The notes under the pieces: model-generated
Database searches by the model: none
What the model was told of the DNA's origin: nothing
The model's input: the letters and a program-made list of their open reading frames with translations, nothing else
Shown: in pieces, positions 1 to 19,200 of the stretch
Layout of the letters: every line of letters starts with the position of its first letter
How positions within the stretch are numbered: the first letter of the stretch is position 1
Program-made: the position numbers and the translations under genes
Source: Rhodococcus sp. W8901
GTDB taxonomy: Bacteria > Actinomycetota > Actinomycetes > Mycobacteriales > Mycobacteriaceae
DNA length: 64,000 nt
Direction: 5' to 3'
Assembly: GCF_013348805.1 (NCBI RefSeq)
Contig: NZ_CP054690.1
Location: forward strand, 4,402,001 to 4,466,000

Positions 1-4163
<4,163 letters not shown>

Positions 4164-4206
4164 GTTCTTTGTCCTTCCCGACATCTGAAAACTTCGATCG
4201 CCCGAT

Positions 4207-4238
4207 TCGGGGGGAGCCGAACTGCCGGCTCCCCCCGA
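4207..4238 (-). terminator. Strong hairpin between the two NRPS genes
   Basis: Perfect 13-bp arms TCGGGGGGAGCCG (4207-4219) and CGGCTCCCCCCGA (4226-4238) enclose a 6-base loop. The hairpin starts 17 bases after the stop of the upstream NRPS gene and ends 43 bases before the ATG of the next. In the direction of transcription it is followed about 10 bases later only by a short GTTTTC, so it may be a partial terminator, an attenuator or an mRNA-stabilising stem rather than a full stop. Confidence 0.7.
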
Positions 4239-4254
4239 GATCATCCGACTGCGA

Positions 4255-7200
4255 TCACTCGTGTCCGCCCTCGATGATCGCCGATGCGTCGGCGATCATG
4301 CCCGCGATGGCCGACTGGTATCCGTCGGCGCCCAGGGCGGGCAGGATCCCCGGCAGCAGACCCGACAGCGCGACTGTCGTCAGGGCCTCGGGCTTCAACG
4401 CCCCGCCCATCGCGGTGGCCGTCGCGTCCAGCTTGGCGTGCAACTGGCCGAACGTGACGTCGGTGCCGGCGTGCGAGATGGCGACCGTGTCCGGTGACAC
4501 CTCGGCGGCTCCGGCCACCAACTCCGGCAGGTCCTCGACCGTCTTCGCCTTCTTCGGCTCGAGCGCGTCCCGCTCGGCATCGGTCGTCACGTCGATCGCC
4601 CGCAACACGATCGCCGGATCACCGGTGACGGCATCGAGGATCCGCACGAACCGATCCGCGAACACCGCGACGGTGTCCCGGTCGAACAGCTCCGTGGCGT
4701 AGGTGAACAGCGCACGGACACCGGCGAGACCACCGTCGGTGTGGTACTGCTCGACCACAGTGAGCTGGAGGTCGAACTTGGCCTGATCGCCGCCGAGATC
4801 CAGCGCCGACACCTCGAGGCCCGGCAGGGCGAAGGTTCCCGTCTCCATGTTCTGGAACGTGAGCATCACCTGGAACAGCGGTGTGTACGCGCTCGAGCGG
4901 CGCACCCCGGCGGCGTCCACCACCTGTTCGAACGGGACGTCGGCGTTGCCGAACGCCGCAAGGTCCTTCTCGCGGGCCTGCGCCAGCAGGTCCGTGAACG
5001 GCGCACCCGGCTCGACCCGCGTGCGCAGCGCCAGGGTGTTGACGAACATGCCGATCAGGTCGTCGAGAGCGGCCTCGCCGCGACCGGCGACCGGCGTACC
5101 GACCGTGACGTCGTTCGAGCCGCCGAGCCGGGACAGCAGCACCGCCAGCGCCGCATGGAACACCATGAACGTCGTCGCACCCTGCTCGCGGGCCGTGTTC
5201 TCCACGCGCGCCACGAGATCCGCGTCGATGTCGAACTCGACGGTGGCACCGGCCATCGACGGACGGGCCGGACGTGGCCGGTCCGTCGGCAGCGCCGACA
5301 GCTCCGGAGCGCCGCGCAACTCGTCCGTCCAGTACGCGATCTGACGCGACACCACGCTGTCCGGGTCGGCCCCGGAACCGACAACCGCGCGCTGCCACAG
5401 ACTGAAGTCCGCGTACTGCACGTCCAGCGGCTGCCACTGCGGCACACCACCGTCCACCCGCGCGACGTACGCGAACATCACGTCCCGGATCAGCGGACCC
5501 ATCGAGAAGCCGTCGGCGCTGATGTGGTGGGCGACGAACGCGAGCACGTGCTCGGTCTCGCCCAGCGTGAACAGCGCCGCGCGGACGGGAACCTCGGCAG
5601 TGACGTCGAATCCGCGTCCGACGAACCCGACGAGGCGGTCGACGATCTCGGCCTCGGTGGCCGCCACCGGGGCGAGGTCCGGTGCCACGTCGGAGGCCGG
5701 CACCAGTACCTGCGTGGGACCTTCCGGGGTGTCCGGGTACATCGTGTGCAGCACCTCGTGCCGCGCGATCACGTCGGCCACCGCAGCCCGCAGGACAGCG
5801 ATGTCCAGTGCACCGGACAGCCGCACCGCGACCGGGATGTTGTAGGCGGACGAACTCGGATCGACCTGGTTCAGAGTCCACATCCGCTGCTGCGCAAGCG
5901 ACAACGGAATCCGCTCCGGGCGCGGCCCGGCGGTCAGTGCGGCCCGGGCGCCCCGACCCACGAGCGGCGTCACCCCCGCCACCACGCCGGCGACAGTGGA
6001 GTCCTCGAACACCAGGCGCACCGGCACCTGGGTGTCGAGCGCGACGCCGAGTCGGGACACCAGCTGCGTCGCGACCAGCGAGTTGCCACCCAGTTCGAAG
6101 AAGTCGTCGTCCAGGCCGGCCCGTTCCACACCGAGCACGTCCGCGAACACACCGGCCACGATCTCCTCGAGCGGCGTCGTCGGCGCCCGGAAGTCGCGGG
6201 CCTCGAACACCGGCGCCGGCAGTGCCTTGCGGTCGAGCTTGCCGTTCACATTGAGCGGCAACGCCTCCAGCACCACGAACGCCGACGGCACCATGTACGA
6301 CGGCAGTGTCCGCGACAGTTCGTCGCGCACCTCGTCGACGTCCAGATCGGTCACAGCCACCAGATACGCCACGAGTCGCGTGCCCGTGTGATTGTCGGTG
6401 TGAGCGGTGACCGCAGCCTCACGCACCGCCGGCATCTCCCGCAGCGCGGCTTCGATCTCGCCGAGCTCGATCCGGAAGCCGCGAACCTTCACCTGGAAGT
6501 CGGCGCGTTCCACGTACTCGAGTTCGCCCTGCGCATTCCACCGGACGATGTCACCGGTGCGGTACATGCGCTCGCCGCTGCCCCACGGGTTCGCCACGAA
6601 CCGGTCGGCCGTGAGGTCGGGGCGGCCGTGGTAGCCGCGGGCCAACTGGTCGCCGGCCAGGTACAGCTCGCCGGTGACCCCGGCGGGCACCGGGCCCAGA
6701 CGCGAATCCAGCACGTACACCTGGGTGTTCCACTCGGGCACACCGATCGGCACCGTGCCGGTGTCGGCGGCGGTCACCTCGTGATGGGTCACCGACACCG
6801 CGGCCTCGGTGGGTCCGTACAGGTTGTGCAGGGTCGCGGTGTTGCGGCTCCGGAACGCCTGCGCGGTGGCCGCCGGCAGCGCCTCACCGATAGCGAAGAT
6901 CCGGCGCAGCGAGTCCGGCAGCCCGCCGTCGGCGGTCGTCAGCAGCATCGACAGCATCGACGGGACGACGTGCAGCGTGGTGATCTGCTCGCCGCGCAGC
7001 ACGTCCAGCAGGTAGCCCGGATCCCGGTGCCCGTCGGGCGCCGCGATCACCAGGCGGCCACCGCACGTCGCCATCGACCAGAACTCCCACACCGACAGGT
7101 CGAAGGTGGCCGCGGTCTTGAGGAGCGCTGCGTCCCTGCCGTCGAGGGCGTATTCGTGCCGCATCCACCGCAACTGGTTGACGATCGCGGTGTGCGCCAC

Positions 7201-10200
7201 GGCCACGCCCTTGGGGCGGCCCGTCGATCCGGACGTGAAGATCACGTACGCGGTACTCTCGGGTCGCAGGGGGGCGAGCCGTTCGGTGTCGGCCACCGGC
7301 GCACCGGGGTACGCCGCGAGGTCGAGCGTGTCGATCTCGAGCACGGGCCACGAATCTGTGTCGGCGAAGCCGTCCCGCGATGTGCTCAGGACGCACACCG
7401 GCGCCGCGGCGTCCAGGACGTACCCGATGCGTTCGGCCGGCTGATCGGGGTCGACCGGCACGTACGCGCCACCGGTCTTGGCGATCGCGTACATGCCGAC
7501 CAGCAGGTCCACGGACCGTCGAATCGCCAGACCCACCAACGATTCCGGACCGACACCGCGGCCGATCAGGTGTCGGGCCAGGCGGTTCACGCGGGCGTCG
7601 AACTCGGCATACGTGAGGCGCTCGTCACCGGACACCAGCGCGACCGCGTCGGGCGTCGCGGCGACCTGCGCGTCGAAGAGGTCCACCAGCGTGGCCGGCT
7701 CGGTCCGGTGTGCGGTGGCATTCCGCCCGGCCAGCAGGTGTGCCCGCTCGCCGACGTCGAGCAGGTCCACGTCGCCGACCGGCATCTCGGGCTTGACGAC
7801 CAGCGCGGTGAGCAACCGGCCGAACCGATCCGCGAACGAGCGGACGGTCGGCTCGTCGAACAGGTCGGCCGCGTACGTCATGGACGCCCGCATGCCGACC
7901 GGGTCGCCGCCGCCGTCGTACCGATCCTCGATGATCAGGTGCAGGTCGAACTGCGCCACACCGGATTCGACCTCGGCTGCCTCGACCGTGAGTCCGGGCA
8001 GCTCGAGGTTGCCGCGCTCGTGGTTCTGGAACGAGAAGCCCACCTGGAACAGCGGATGACGCGCGGTGGACCGGGTCGGGTTGAGCACCTCGACCAGTCG
8101 CTCGAACGGCACGTCCGCATTCGCGAACGCCTGCAGGTCCGTCTCGCGAACCCGGCCGAGCGTGTCGGTGAAGGATCCTGTCCGGTCGACGTGCGTGCGG
8201 AACACCAGCGTGTTGACGAACATGCCGACGAGGTCGTCGAGCGCTGCCTCGCCGCGGCCGGCGATCGGGGTGCCGACGGCGATGTCATCGCTGCCGGACA
8301 GCCGCGACAGCAACACCGCGAAGGCGGAGTGCACCGCCATGAACAGCGTCGCGTTCTGCTCGCGGGCGAGGTCGCGCAGCCCGCGGTGGGTCTGTGCGTC
8401 GACCTCGAACTCGACCAGCCCGCCGCGGAACGTCTGGACCGCCGGCCGCGGGTGGTCGGTGGGCAGGTTCAGTTGATCGGGCAGGTCCGCGAGCGCCTCG
8501 CTCCAGTAGGCGAGCTGCTGCGCCGACACCGATTCCGGATCGTCCTCGTCGCCGAGGACGTCGCGCTGCCACAGCGCGTAGTCGGCGTACTGCACCGTCA
8601 GCGGCGCCCACCCGGGAGCCCGACCGGCGACGCGCGACGCGTACGCCGTCATGATGTCGCGGGTCAGCGGGGCGAGGGACACACCGTCCGCGCTGATGTG
8701 GTGGACCACCATGCCGAGCACGAACTCGCCGGCGCCCACGCGGTACAACTCCACCCGGATGGGGACGTCCGCCGTGACGTCGAAGCGCGTCCCGGCGAGT
8801 GCCCGCAGCCGATCGGCCACCTCGGCCGGATCGACGTCGATCGGAGTCATCTCGAGCACGACGCGGTCGGCCGACAGGATCACCTGCTGCGGGCCGTCGT
8901 CAGTGGACGGGAAGACCGTGCGCAGCGACTCGTGCCGCGCCGTGACGTCCGTGACGGCCCGCTCGAGGGCGACCACGTCGAGGTCGCCGGACAAACGCAG
9001 GGCCATCGGGATGTTGTAGGCGGTCGACTCGGTGTCGAAGCGGTTGAGGAACCACATCCGCTGCTGCGCGAGCGACAGTGGAATCCGGTCCGGCCGGGGA
9101 CGGGCCACCAGTGCCCGGCGGTCGTCGCCCGACTGTTCCGACAGCCGCGCCGCGAGCGCCTCGACCGTGGACGCCTCGAACAGCTCCCGCACGGGAACGC
9201 GCGAGTCGAGCGCGGCGCCCAGACGCGACACCACCTGCGTCGCGAGCAGCGAGTTGCCGCCGAGGGCGAAGAAGTCGTCGTCCAGACCGGCACGCCCGAG
9301 GTCCAGGACCTCGGCGAAGACTCCGGCGACGATCTCCTGGATCGGAGTGGTCGGTGCGCGGAACTCGCGGGCCTCGAACACGGGTTCCGGCAACGCCTTC
9401 CGATCCAGCTTTCCGGAGGCGCCCAACGGCAACTCGTCGAGGACCACGAACGTCGACGGCACCATGTACGACGCCAGCGATGTCGCGAGCGCAACCTTGA
9501 CGGTGCCGGAGTCGACGGTTGCACCCGGCACCGGAACGACGTAGGCCACCAGTTGGTCCGACTTCACCAGGACCACCGACTGTGCGATCGACTCCTGCGC
9601 GAGGAGTGCGGTCTCGATCTCGCCCAGCTCGATTCGCAGACCACGCAGCTTCACCTGGAAGTCGGTGCGGCCCAGGTACTCCAGCTCGCCTCCGGCGGTC
9701 CACTTCACGAGGTCGCCCGTGCGGTACATCCGTTCGCCGTGGTCGGAGAACGGGTTCGCCACGAACCGGTCCGCTGTCAGATCGCTGCGCCCGAAGTAGC
9801 CGCGCGCCAACTGTGCACCCGCCAGATACAGCTCACCCGCGACACCCGCCGGCACCGGGTTCAGTCGACCGTCGAGGACGAACGCGCGGCTGTTCCAGAC
9901 CGGACCGCCCATCGGGACGCTCGCGCCGACGACACCGGCCACCGGACGCGCCGTCGCGTGCACCGCGAACTCGGTGGGCCCGTACAGGTTGTGCAGTTCG
10001 GCGCCGTTGACTCGAGCGAATGCGGCCGCCGCCGCGGTCGGGAACGCCTCGCCCGCGACCAGCACGGTGCGCAGCGAACCGCACTCCCCCGACGCCAGTT
10101 CCGCGGTGAACGCCGACAGCATCGACGGCACGAAGGACGTCGCCGTGACCGCCTGCTCCTCGATCACCTGCTTCAGGTAGCCCGGGTCCCGATGCCCGTC

Positions 10201-13200
10201 GGGGGCGGCGATCACCAGGCGAGCGCCGACCGCCAGGGTGCCGAACAGCTCCCACAGCGACACGTCGAACGTGAACGGGGTCTTCTGCAACACCACATCG
10301 TCGGCCGACAGTCCGTACTCCGAGACCAGCCACCGCACCTGGTTGACGATCGCGCCGTGCCCGACGGCGACGCCCTTCGGACGCCCCGTCGAACCGGACG
10401 TGAAGATCACGTACGCGGCGTTGTCGGCCCGCAACGGACGCACGCGCTCGCCGTCGCGCACGGGCGCATCCGAGAAGCCGGACACGTCCAGGGTGTCGAG
10501 GTCGACCGCCCGCGCCGACGTCGGCAGGTCCGCTGCATCGCGCGAGGTGGTCAGGACCAGAACAGGATTCGCGGTGTCGAGGATGTGCCCGTTGCGCTCG
10601 GCCGGCTGATCCGGATCCACCGGGACGTACCCGCCACCGGCGCTCAGCACGGCGTACATGCCCACCAGCAGATCCGGCGAACGCCGCATCCCGAGGCCGA
10701 CGAGCGTGTCCGGGCCCACCCCCTGCGCGATCAGCGCCCGCGCCACCCGATTCACCCGAGCCGCGAACTCGCCGTAGCTCAGCGACTGCCCCTCGAACAC
10801 CAGGGCCGTCGCATCGGGGGTCCGTGCGGCCTGCTCCTCGAACAGCTCGACCAGCGTGGATCCCTCGACACCGTGGCCGGTGTCGTTCCAGTTCTCCAGT
10901 ACCAGTGCGCGTTCCGAGTCGTCCAGCAGATCCACGTCACCGACGCGCGTGGACGCATCGGTGGTCACCGATTCCAGGATCCGGAGGAAGCGCTCACCGA
11001 ACGTGCGCATCGACGGCTCGTCGAACAGGTCGGTCGCGTACGTGAGTTCGACGGCGAGACCGTTCTCGGCGGGCTCGACCGTCACCTGCAGGTCGAACTT
11101 GGCGACCGCGACGTCGAAGTCGACGCCGGCAACGCTCAGCCCCGGGAGTTCGAGAGACGCGCGGTCCAGGTTCTGGAACGCCAGCATCACCTGGAACAGC
11201 GGGTGCCGGGCCTGCGACCGCTCCGGGTCGAGGATCTCCACCAACCGCTCGAACGGCACGTCGGCGTTCCCGAACGCGTCGAGGTCCGCCGCCCGAACTG
11301 CCGCGAGGAGTTCGGCGAACGACTGCCCGCCGTCGACCTCGGTGCGCAGCACGAGGCTGTTGACGAACATGCCGATCACGTCGTCGAGCGCCTGCTCGCC
11401 ACGACCGGCGACCGGGGTGCCGATCGCGATGTCGGAGGTGCCGCTGAGCCGTGCCAGCAGCACCGACAGTGCCGCGTGCACGACCATGAACGGGGTGGCA
11501 CCGTGTGCGTGGGCGACGGACTCGATCGCACCGTTCAGGTCTGCGCCGACCGAGAAGCGGTACGACGCACCATGATTGGTTGCCACCGCGGGTCGCGGAC
11601 GATCCGCCGGCAGATCCAGCTGCGCCGGAAGCCCGGACAGCACGGACGTCCAGTAGTCGACCTGGCTGGAGATCACGGACTGCGGATCGTCCTCCGAGCC
11701 GAGCACCTCACGCTGCCACAGGGCGTAGTCCGCGTACTGCACCGCGAGCGGAGCCCATCCCGGGGCGACGCCGGCCGAACGGGCCGCATACGCGGTCATC
11801 ACATCGCGCGCCAACGGGACCATCGAGAACCCGTCCGACGCGATGTGGTGCGCGACGAGCACCAGCACGTGTTCGGAGGGCGACAGTTCGAACAGCCGGG
11901 CGCGCACGGGAAGTTCGGTCGACAGATCGAAACCGGCGCCCGCCAGCGCGGCAATACCCGGGACCAGGCTCTCCGCGTCGACCCGCTCGACATCGAGGTC
12001 CACGACTGCCCGGTCCACGGGAACGATCGACTGGTAGCCCACTCCGCCGTTGTCCGGGAACACCGTGCGCAGCGACTCGTGTCGGGCAAGAACGTCACCG
12101 AACGCGGCCCGCAACGCCGACACGTCGAGTGTGCCGGTCAGTCGGATCGCCACGGGGACGTTGTTGACGGCCGACTCCGGTTCGAACCGATTGAGGAACC
12201 ACATCCGCTGCTGTGCCAGCGACAGCGGAATCCGCTCGGGCCGTGGGCCGGCCGTCAGAGCCTTCCGGCCACCGACGCCGGCCAGATCGGCCAACCGTGC
12301 CGACAGTTCCTCGACCGTGGACACCTCGAACAGCACGCGGACCGGCACCTGGGTGTCCAGCGCCGCACCCAGCCGCGACACCACCTGCGTCGCGATCAGC
12401 GAGTTGCCGCCGAGCGCGAAGAAGTCGTCGTCGCGACCGACGCGGTCGGCGCCGAGCACGTCGGCGAACACACCCGCGACGATCTCCTCCACCGGCGTGG
12501 CCGGCGCCCGGAACTCCGCCGCCGCCACCACCGGCTCCGGCAGGGCCCGGCGATCGAGCTTGCCGGACGCGCCCAGCGGCAACGCATCCAACGTCACGAA
12601 CACCGCGGGCACCATGTACGACGCCAGCGACGTCGACAACGCGGCCTTGATGTTCACGGCGTCGATGGCGGCCCCGGCCGACGGGACCACGTACGCGACG
12701 AGCTGATCCGATTTCACCAGCACCGCTGCCTGCGCGATCTCGGGCCGATCGAGCAGCACGCTCTCGATCTCGCCGAGCTCGATCCGCAGGCCACGCAGCT
12801 TGACCTGGAAGTCGCTGCGGCCCAGGTATTCGAGCTCGCCGTCGGCAGTCCAGCGCACCAGGTCGCCGGTGCGATACATCCGCGCACCGGTGTCGACGAA
12901 CGGGTTCGCCACGAACCGCTCCGCCGACAGGTCGGCCCGACCGAAGTAGCCGCGCGCCACCTGTGCGCCCGACAGATACAACTCGCCCGCGACACCGACC
13001 GGCACCGGCCGGAAGCGTCCGTCGAGCACGAATGCCCGCGTGTTCCACACCGGTGCACCGATCGGCACCGACACCTCGTCCCCAGCCACGTCGTGGCTGG
13101 TCGCCTGCACCGCGACCTCGGTGGGCCCGTACAGGTTGTGCACCGACGCACCGCTGACCTGCGACAGCCGCGCCACCAACGCCGGCGTCAGGGCCTCGCC

Positions 13201-16200
13201 ACCACAGAACACCCGCGACAACGCGTCCGCGTCGCCGAGATGATCGAGCACCGCGCCGAGCACCGACGGCACGAACTGCGCCACCGTCACCGACTCGTCG
13301 ACCAGTACCCGTGCGAGGGCCTCCGGATCGCGGTGGTCGTCGCGACCCGCAACCACCACGGACGCACCGACCTGCAACGGCCAGAACAACTCCCACACCG
13401 ATGCGTCGAAGGTGAACACCGTCTTCAGCAGCACCCGATCGGACCCGCCGAGACCGTAGGCACCCTGCATCCAGCAGAGCTGGTTGACGACCGAACCGTG
13501 CGAGACCGCCACACCCTTCGGCCGACCCGTCGAACCCGACGTGAAGATCACGTACGCCACGTTCTCCGAACGCAGCGGAGCGATCCGGTCCGCGTCGGTG
13601 ACGGGCGCGCCCGAGAACCCGGACACATCCACGGTGTCGAGATCCAGCACGCGGCCGAGCGGGGGCAGATCGCGGGCGTCACCCGACGTGGTCAGCACCA
13701 GAACGGGATTCGCCGTCTCCAGCACATACCGATTCCGCTCGACCGGCTGATCCGGATCCACCGGCACGTACCCGCCGCCGGCAGCCGACACCGCGTACAC
13801 GGCCACCAACTGCTCCACCGAACGACCCATCGCCACCGCAACCAGCGACTCGGGGCCCACGCCCTCCGACACCAGCAGCCGTGCCAGACGATTCACCCGG
13901 ACCGCGAACTCGCCGTAGGACAGCGACTCGCCCGCGGACAGGACAGCCGGAGCATCCGGCGTCGCCGCCGCCTGCGCATCGAACAATCCGACGAGCGTCG
14001 AACCGTCGACCGCCCGGTCCGTGTCGTTCCAGTCCTCGACGATCAGGGTTCGCTCGGCGTCGTCGAGGATCTCGAGGTCACCGACGAGGATCGACTCGTC
14101 CGCACTCACGGACTCCAGGAGCCGCTCGAACCGCTCCCCGAACGCGCGCATCGACGAGGCGTCGAACAGATCCGTCGCGTACGTGATCTCGACCGCCATG
14201 CCGGCAGCGGAACCGTCGTGTTCGATCGACTCGGACAGCGTGACCTGCATGTCGAACTTCGAGAAGACCTCGTCGAACTCGACCGCCGATACCGACAGCC
14301 CCTGCAGTTCGAGGGTGGTCTGCCCCAGGTTCTGGAAGGCCAGCATCACCTGGAAGAGCGGGTTGCGCGACTGGGATCGAACCGGCGAGAGCACATCGAC
14401 CAACCGCTCGAACGGAACGTCCGCGTGCGCGAAGGCCCCGAGGTCGCCCTCGCGGGTGCGCCCCAGCAGGTCCGCGAAGGACTCCGCGCCCTGGACATCC
14501 GATCGCAGCACGAGCGTGTTGACGAACATTCCGACGACGTCGTCGAGCGCCGCTTCGCCACGACCCGCGACCGGCGTGCCGACCGCGACGTCCGAGGTGG
14601 CGGCCAGCCGCGCCAACAGCACCGACAGCGCCGCGTGCACGACCATGAACAGCGTCGCGTTCTGCCGGTGCGCGAGTTCCGTCAGCGCCTGATGCAGCTC
14701 CGGAGTGATCTGGAACCGATGTGCCGCACCCCGATTCGACGCAACCGCGGGCCGCGGCCGGTCGGTGGGCAGCTCCAGCTGGTCGGGCAGATCCGCCAGC
14801 ACGGACGTCCAGTAGCCGATCTGCTGGGCCGCGACCGATTCCGGATCGTCCTCCGATCCCAGGACGTCCTGCTGCCACAGGCTGTAGTCCGCGTACTGGA
14901 CCGCCAGTCGCGGCCATCCGGGTGCGAATCCCCCGCTGCGGGCCGCGTACGCCGTCATGATGTCGCGCGTCAGCGGTCCCATCGAGAAGCCGTCCGCCGC
15001 GATGTGGTGGACCACCAGGACGAGGACGTGCTCGGTGGGCCGCACCTCGTACAACCGCGCCACGAGCGGCACCTCACGGGTGACGTCGAACGCGGTGGCC
15101 GCCAGCGCCGGCAGCTCGGCCGCCAGCTGTTCCGGCGAGACCGTGATGGGTTCGACCGCGATGTCGACGCGCTCGATCGGCAGAATCACCTGACGCCCGG
15201 TGCCGTCCACCTCGGGGTAGACCGTGCGCAGCACTTCGTGCCGGGAGACCACGTCGGTGATCGCGGCCTGCATGGCCCGACGGTCGAGCAGCCCGGACAG
15301 CCGGACCGCGACCGGAATGTTGTTCGCGGCCGATGCACCGTCGAATCGGTTGAGGAACCACATCCGCTGCTGCGCGGGCGAGAGCGGAATCCGTTCCGGC
15401 CGAGGGCCGGCCGTGAGGGCCTTGCGTCCGCCCGTGCCGGAGAGCTGCTCGATCCGCGCTGCCAGGGCAACCACGCTCGACGCCTCGAACAGCACCCGCA
15501 CCGGCACCTTCGCGTCCAGGGCCTCGCCGAGACGCGCCACCGCCCGGGTGGCGATCAGCGAGTTTCCGCCCAGCTCGAAGAAGTCGTCGTCGCGTCCCAC
15601 CCGTCCGACACCGAGCAGCTCGGCGAAGACGTCGGCGACGATCTCCTCGATCGGCGTCGTGGGGGCGCGGAACTCGCGGGCCTCGAACTCGGGCTCCGGC
15701 AGCGCCTGACGGTTGAGCTTGCCGCTCGCGCTCATCGGCAGTTCGTCGAGCACGACGACCGCGGCCGGAACCATGTACGACGGCAACGCGCGCCCGACGG
15801 CCTCCCTGACCTCGGCGGCATCGATCGATACGCCCGACGCCGCAACGAGATACGCGACCAGCTGGTCATCTCTGACGACCACCACGGCCTGAGCGACCGC
15901 GTCCAGCCCCCACAGGACGGCCTCGATCTCACCGAGTTCGATGCGGAAGCCGCGCAGCTTGACCTGGTCGTCGGCGCGGCCGACGTACTCGATCACCCGG
16001 TCCGCACCCGTCCGCACGACGTCACCGGTGCGGTACAGGCGAGATCCGAGCGCCCCGAACGGATTCGCGACGAATCGCTCGGCGGTCAGTCCCGCCCGCT
16101 CGTGGTAGCCACGGGCCAGACCGGGACCCTCGAGATACAGGTCGCCCACGACACCGGCCGGGACCGGACGCAGCCGCGTGTCCAGGACATAGGTGTTCGC

Positions 16201-19200
16201 GCCGCGGATCGCGCGTCCGATCGTGACCGGCGTACCCGGCACCAGCGCGTCCGAGATGTTGGACGCGACGGTGGCCTCGGTGGGGCCGTACGCGTTGAAC
16301 ATCCGGCGCCCACCGGTGGCCCAGCGCGCGACCAGGTCGGTCGAGCACGCCTCGCCACCGACCACGACGACGCGCAGTGCGGCCAGGCCCGCCGGATCGG
16401 CCGACGCCAGCGCGGCGGGCGTGACGAATGCGTGCGTGACCTTCTGTGCCGTCAGCAGTTCCGTCAGTTCGAGGCCACCGTAGACCGACGTCGGCGCGAT
16501 CACCATCGTCGCGGCCGCACCGACGGCCATGAGCAGTTCGAGAATGGACGCGTCGAAACTGGGCGAGGCGAAGTGCAGCGTCCGGGAGTCCTGCGCCAGC
16601 CCGTACCGGGCCACCTGCTCCTCGGCGAAGGCGGCGAGGCCGGTGTGCGTGACGACGACGCCCTTCGGGACGCCCGTGGATCCCGACGTGTAGATCAGAT
16701 ACGCGGGGTGGCGCGTCTCGAGCCGGCGCACCCGATCCGAGTCCGACAGTGCGGCGGCCGATTGGCGGTCGACGGCCGCGGATACCGCCGCGTCGTCGAG
16801 CACCAACCACGGGATGCCTTCCGGCAGGCCCGCCGCGTGCTCGGCCACGGTGACGCCCAGGAGCGCACCGGAGTCCGAAACCATGTGCGCGACGCGATCA
16901 CCGGGATAGGTCGGGTCGACCGGGACGAATGCCGCACCGGACTTCGCCACAGCCCACACCGCGGTCACCGACTCGATGGACCGGGTCAGCGCGACGGCGA
17001 TGACATCCTCGGGTCCGGCGCCCCGCGAGACCAGCAGGCGGGCCAGGCGGGACGACCGCTCGTCGAGCTCGCGGTAGCTGATCTCCTCTGCGCCCGAGAC
17101 GAGGGCGATCGCCGACGGATCCGCCGCCGCGGCCGCGGCCATCAGGTCCGCCAACGGGAGCTGCTCGGGTGCCGCGGGGCCGGCGGGGAGTGTCAGCTGC
17201 GCGATCTCGGTAGGGCTGAGCAGATCGATGTCACCGACGACCGCGTCGGGCTCCGCGACGATCTCCTGGAGCACCCGGACGAAACGAGTGGTGAACGTCC
17301 GCACCGTCGACTCGTCGAACAGGTCTGTCGCATAGGTGAATTCACCGGCCATGCCCTCGGCGACACCGTCGTTCCCGATGGATTCCCGGAAGGTGAACTG
17401 CAGGTCGAACTTCGCAACCTCGGCGTCGAGGTCCAGCTTGTCGATCGTCAGCCCGTGCAGGTCGAGGTGTGTCGCACCCAGATTCTCGAACGACAGCATC
17501 ACCTGGACCAGCGGATGCCGGGCGGTCGACCGTGCCGGGTTGAGTACGTCCACGAGCCGCTCGAACGGGATGTCCGAGTGCGCGAAGGCGCCGAGTGCGA
17601 CGTCGCGTGCGTGACCCAGGACGTCGACGAATCGGGCACCGGGATCGATCTCGGTCCGCAGCACCAGGGTGTTGACGAACATGCCGACGAGATCGTCGAG
17701 CGCCTGCTCGCCGCGGCCGGCGACCGGTGTCCCCATCGCGACGTCCGACGTTCCGGCGAGCCGCGACAGCAGCACCGACAGCGCGGCGTGCACGACCATG
17801 AACAGGGATGCGTTGTGGGCGTGTGCCAGGTCGACGAGCGCGCGGTGGATCTCCGGGGACACCTCGAACTGGACCCGTGCGCCGCGGAACGACTGCTGGG
17901 CAGGTCGCGGACGGTCGGCAGGCAGGTCGAGCTGATCGGCCAGCCCGTCGAGCTGCCCGATCCAGTACTTGGCCTGAGTCGAGATCACCGAACGCGGGTC
18001 GTCCTCGGAGCCGAGGATTTCCCGCTGCCACAGCGCGTAGTCCGCGTACTGCACGGGCAGCTGGGGCCAGGTGGGCTGATCCCACTGGGTCCGGGCCGCG
18101 TACGCCGCCATGATGTCGCGGGCCATGGGACCCATCGACCAGCCGTCCGCACTGATGTGGTGCGCCACGATCACGAGCACGTGCTCGGTCGGGTCGATGC
18201 GGAAGAGGCCGGCCCGAACCGGGGACTCGGTCGTCACGTCGAAGCCGCGGGCGGCCAGCGCCAGCGCCGCGCGCTGCAGCCCCTCCCGGGACACGTCCTC
18301 GGGGGTCAGGTTCGGCACGGTACGAACCGCGTCGACCACCACCTGGTGGGGTCCTTCCGGCGAGTCCGGGAAGATCGTGCGCAACGATTCGTGTCGGTCC
18401 AGGACGTCCACGACCGCAACCTGGAGGCCGCTGACGTCGAGGGCGCCGGTCAGGCGGAGTCCGAAAGCCAGGTTGTATGTGGGTGATTCGGGGTCGAGCC
18501 GGTTGAGGAACCACATACGCTGCTGCGCGAGCGAGAGCGGCACGCGGTCCGGGCGGGGGGCGGCGACGAGGGCCTTGCGGGCACCGGCACCAGCATGCTG
18601 CTCGACCCGGGCGGCCAGCGCGGCCACCGTGGAGACCTCGAACAGGACGCGGACGGGAACCCGCGTGTCCAGCAGCGCACCCAACCGCGACATCACCTGG
18701 GTCGCGATCAGCGAGTTACCGCCGAGCGCGAAGAAATCGTCGTCGAGTCCGACCCGGTCCACACCGAGGACGTCGGCGAACACGTCGGCGACGATCTCCT
18801 CGATCGGCGTCGTCGGTGCCCGGAACTCTCGCGCCTCGAACACCGGGGCGGGCAACGCGGCGCGGTCCAGTTTGCCGACCGGCGTCAGGGGCACCTCGTC
18901 GAGCACGATGATCGATGCGGGCGCCATGTACGACGGCAGCAGCGCCGCAACGTGATCCGACACCGAGTCGACATCGACACCGTCGGTTGCCGAGATGTAC
19001 GAGACGAGCGCGACCTGGTCCGACGGCAGGCGGTGGCCGATCGTCGCAGCGAACGAGACGTCGGGGTGACTGGTGAGGGCAGCGTCGATCTCGCCGAGTT
19101 CGATCCGGAAACCGCGCACCTTCACCTGGAAGTCCGAGCGGCCGACGTACTCGATGGCGTACTGCGACGCATCCCCCGTCGGTTCGCTCGCGCGCGCCGT

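Noticed and set aside
4741-18486. A 13.7-kb open frame on the plus strand opposite the NRPS gene
   Set aside because: It mirrors the minus-strand NRPS modules codon for codon. High GC and repeated modules leave few stops on the opposite strand; the translation is arginine- and histidine-rich with no domain.
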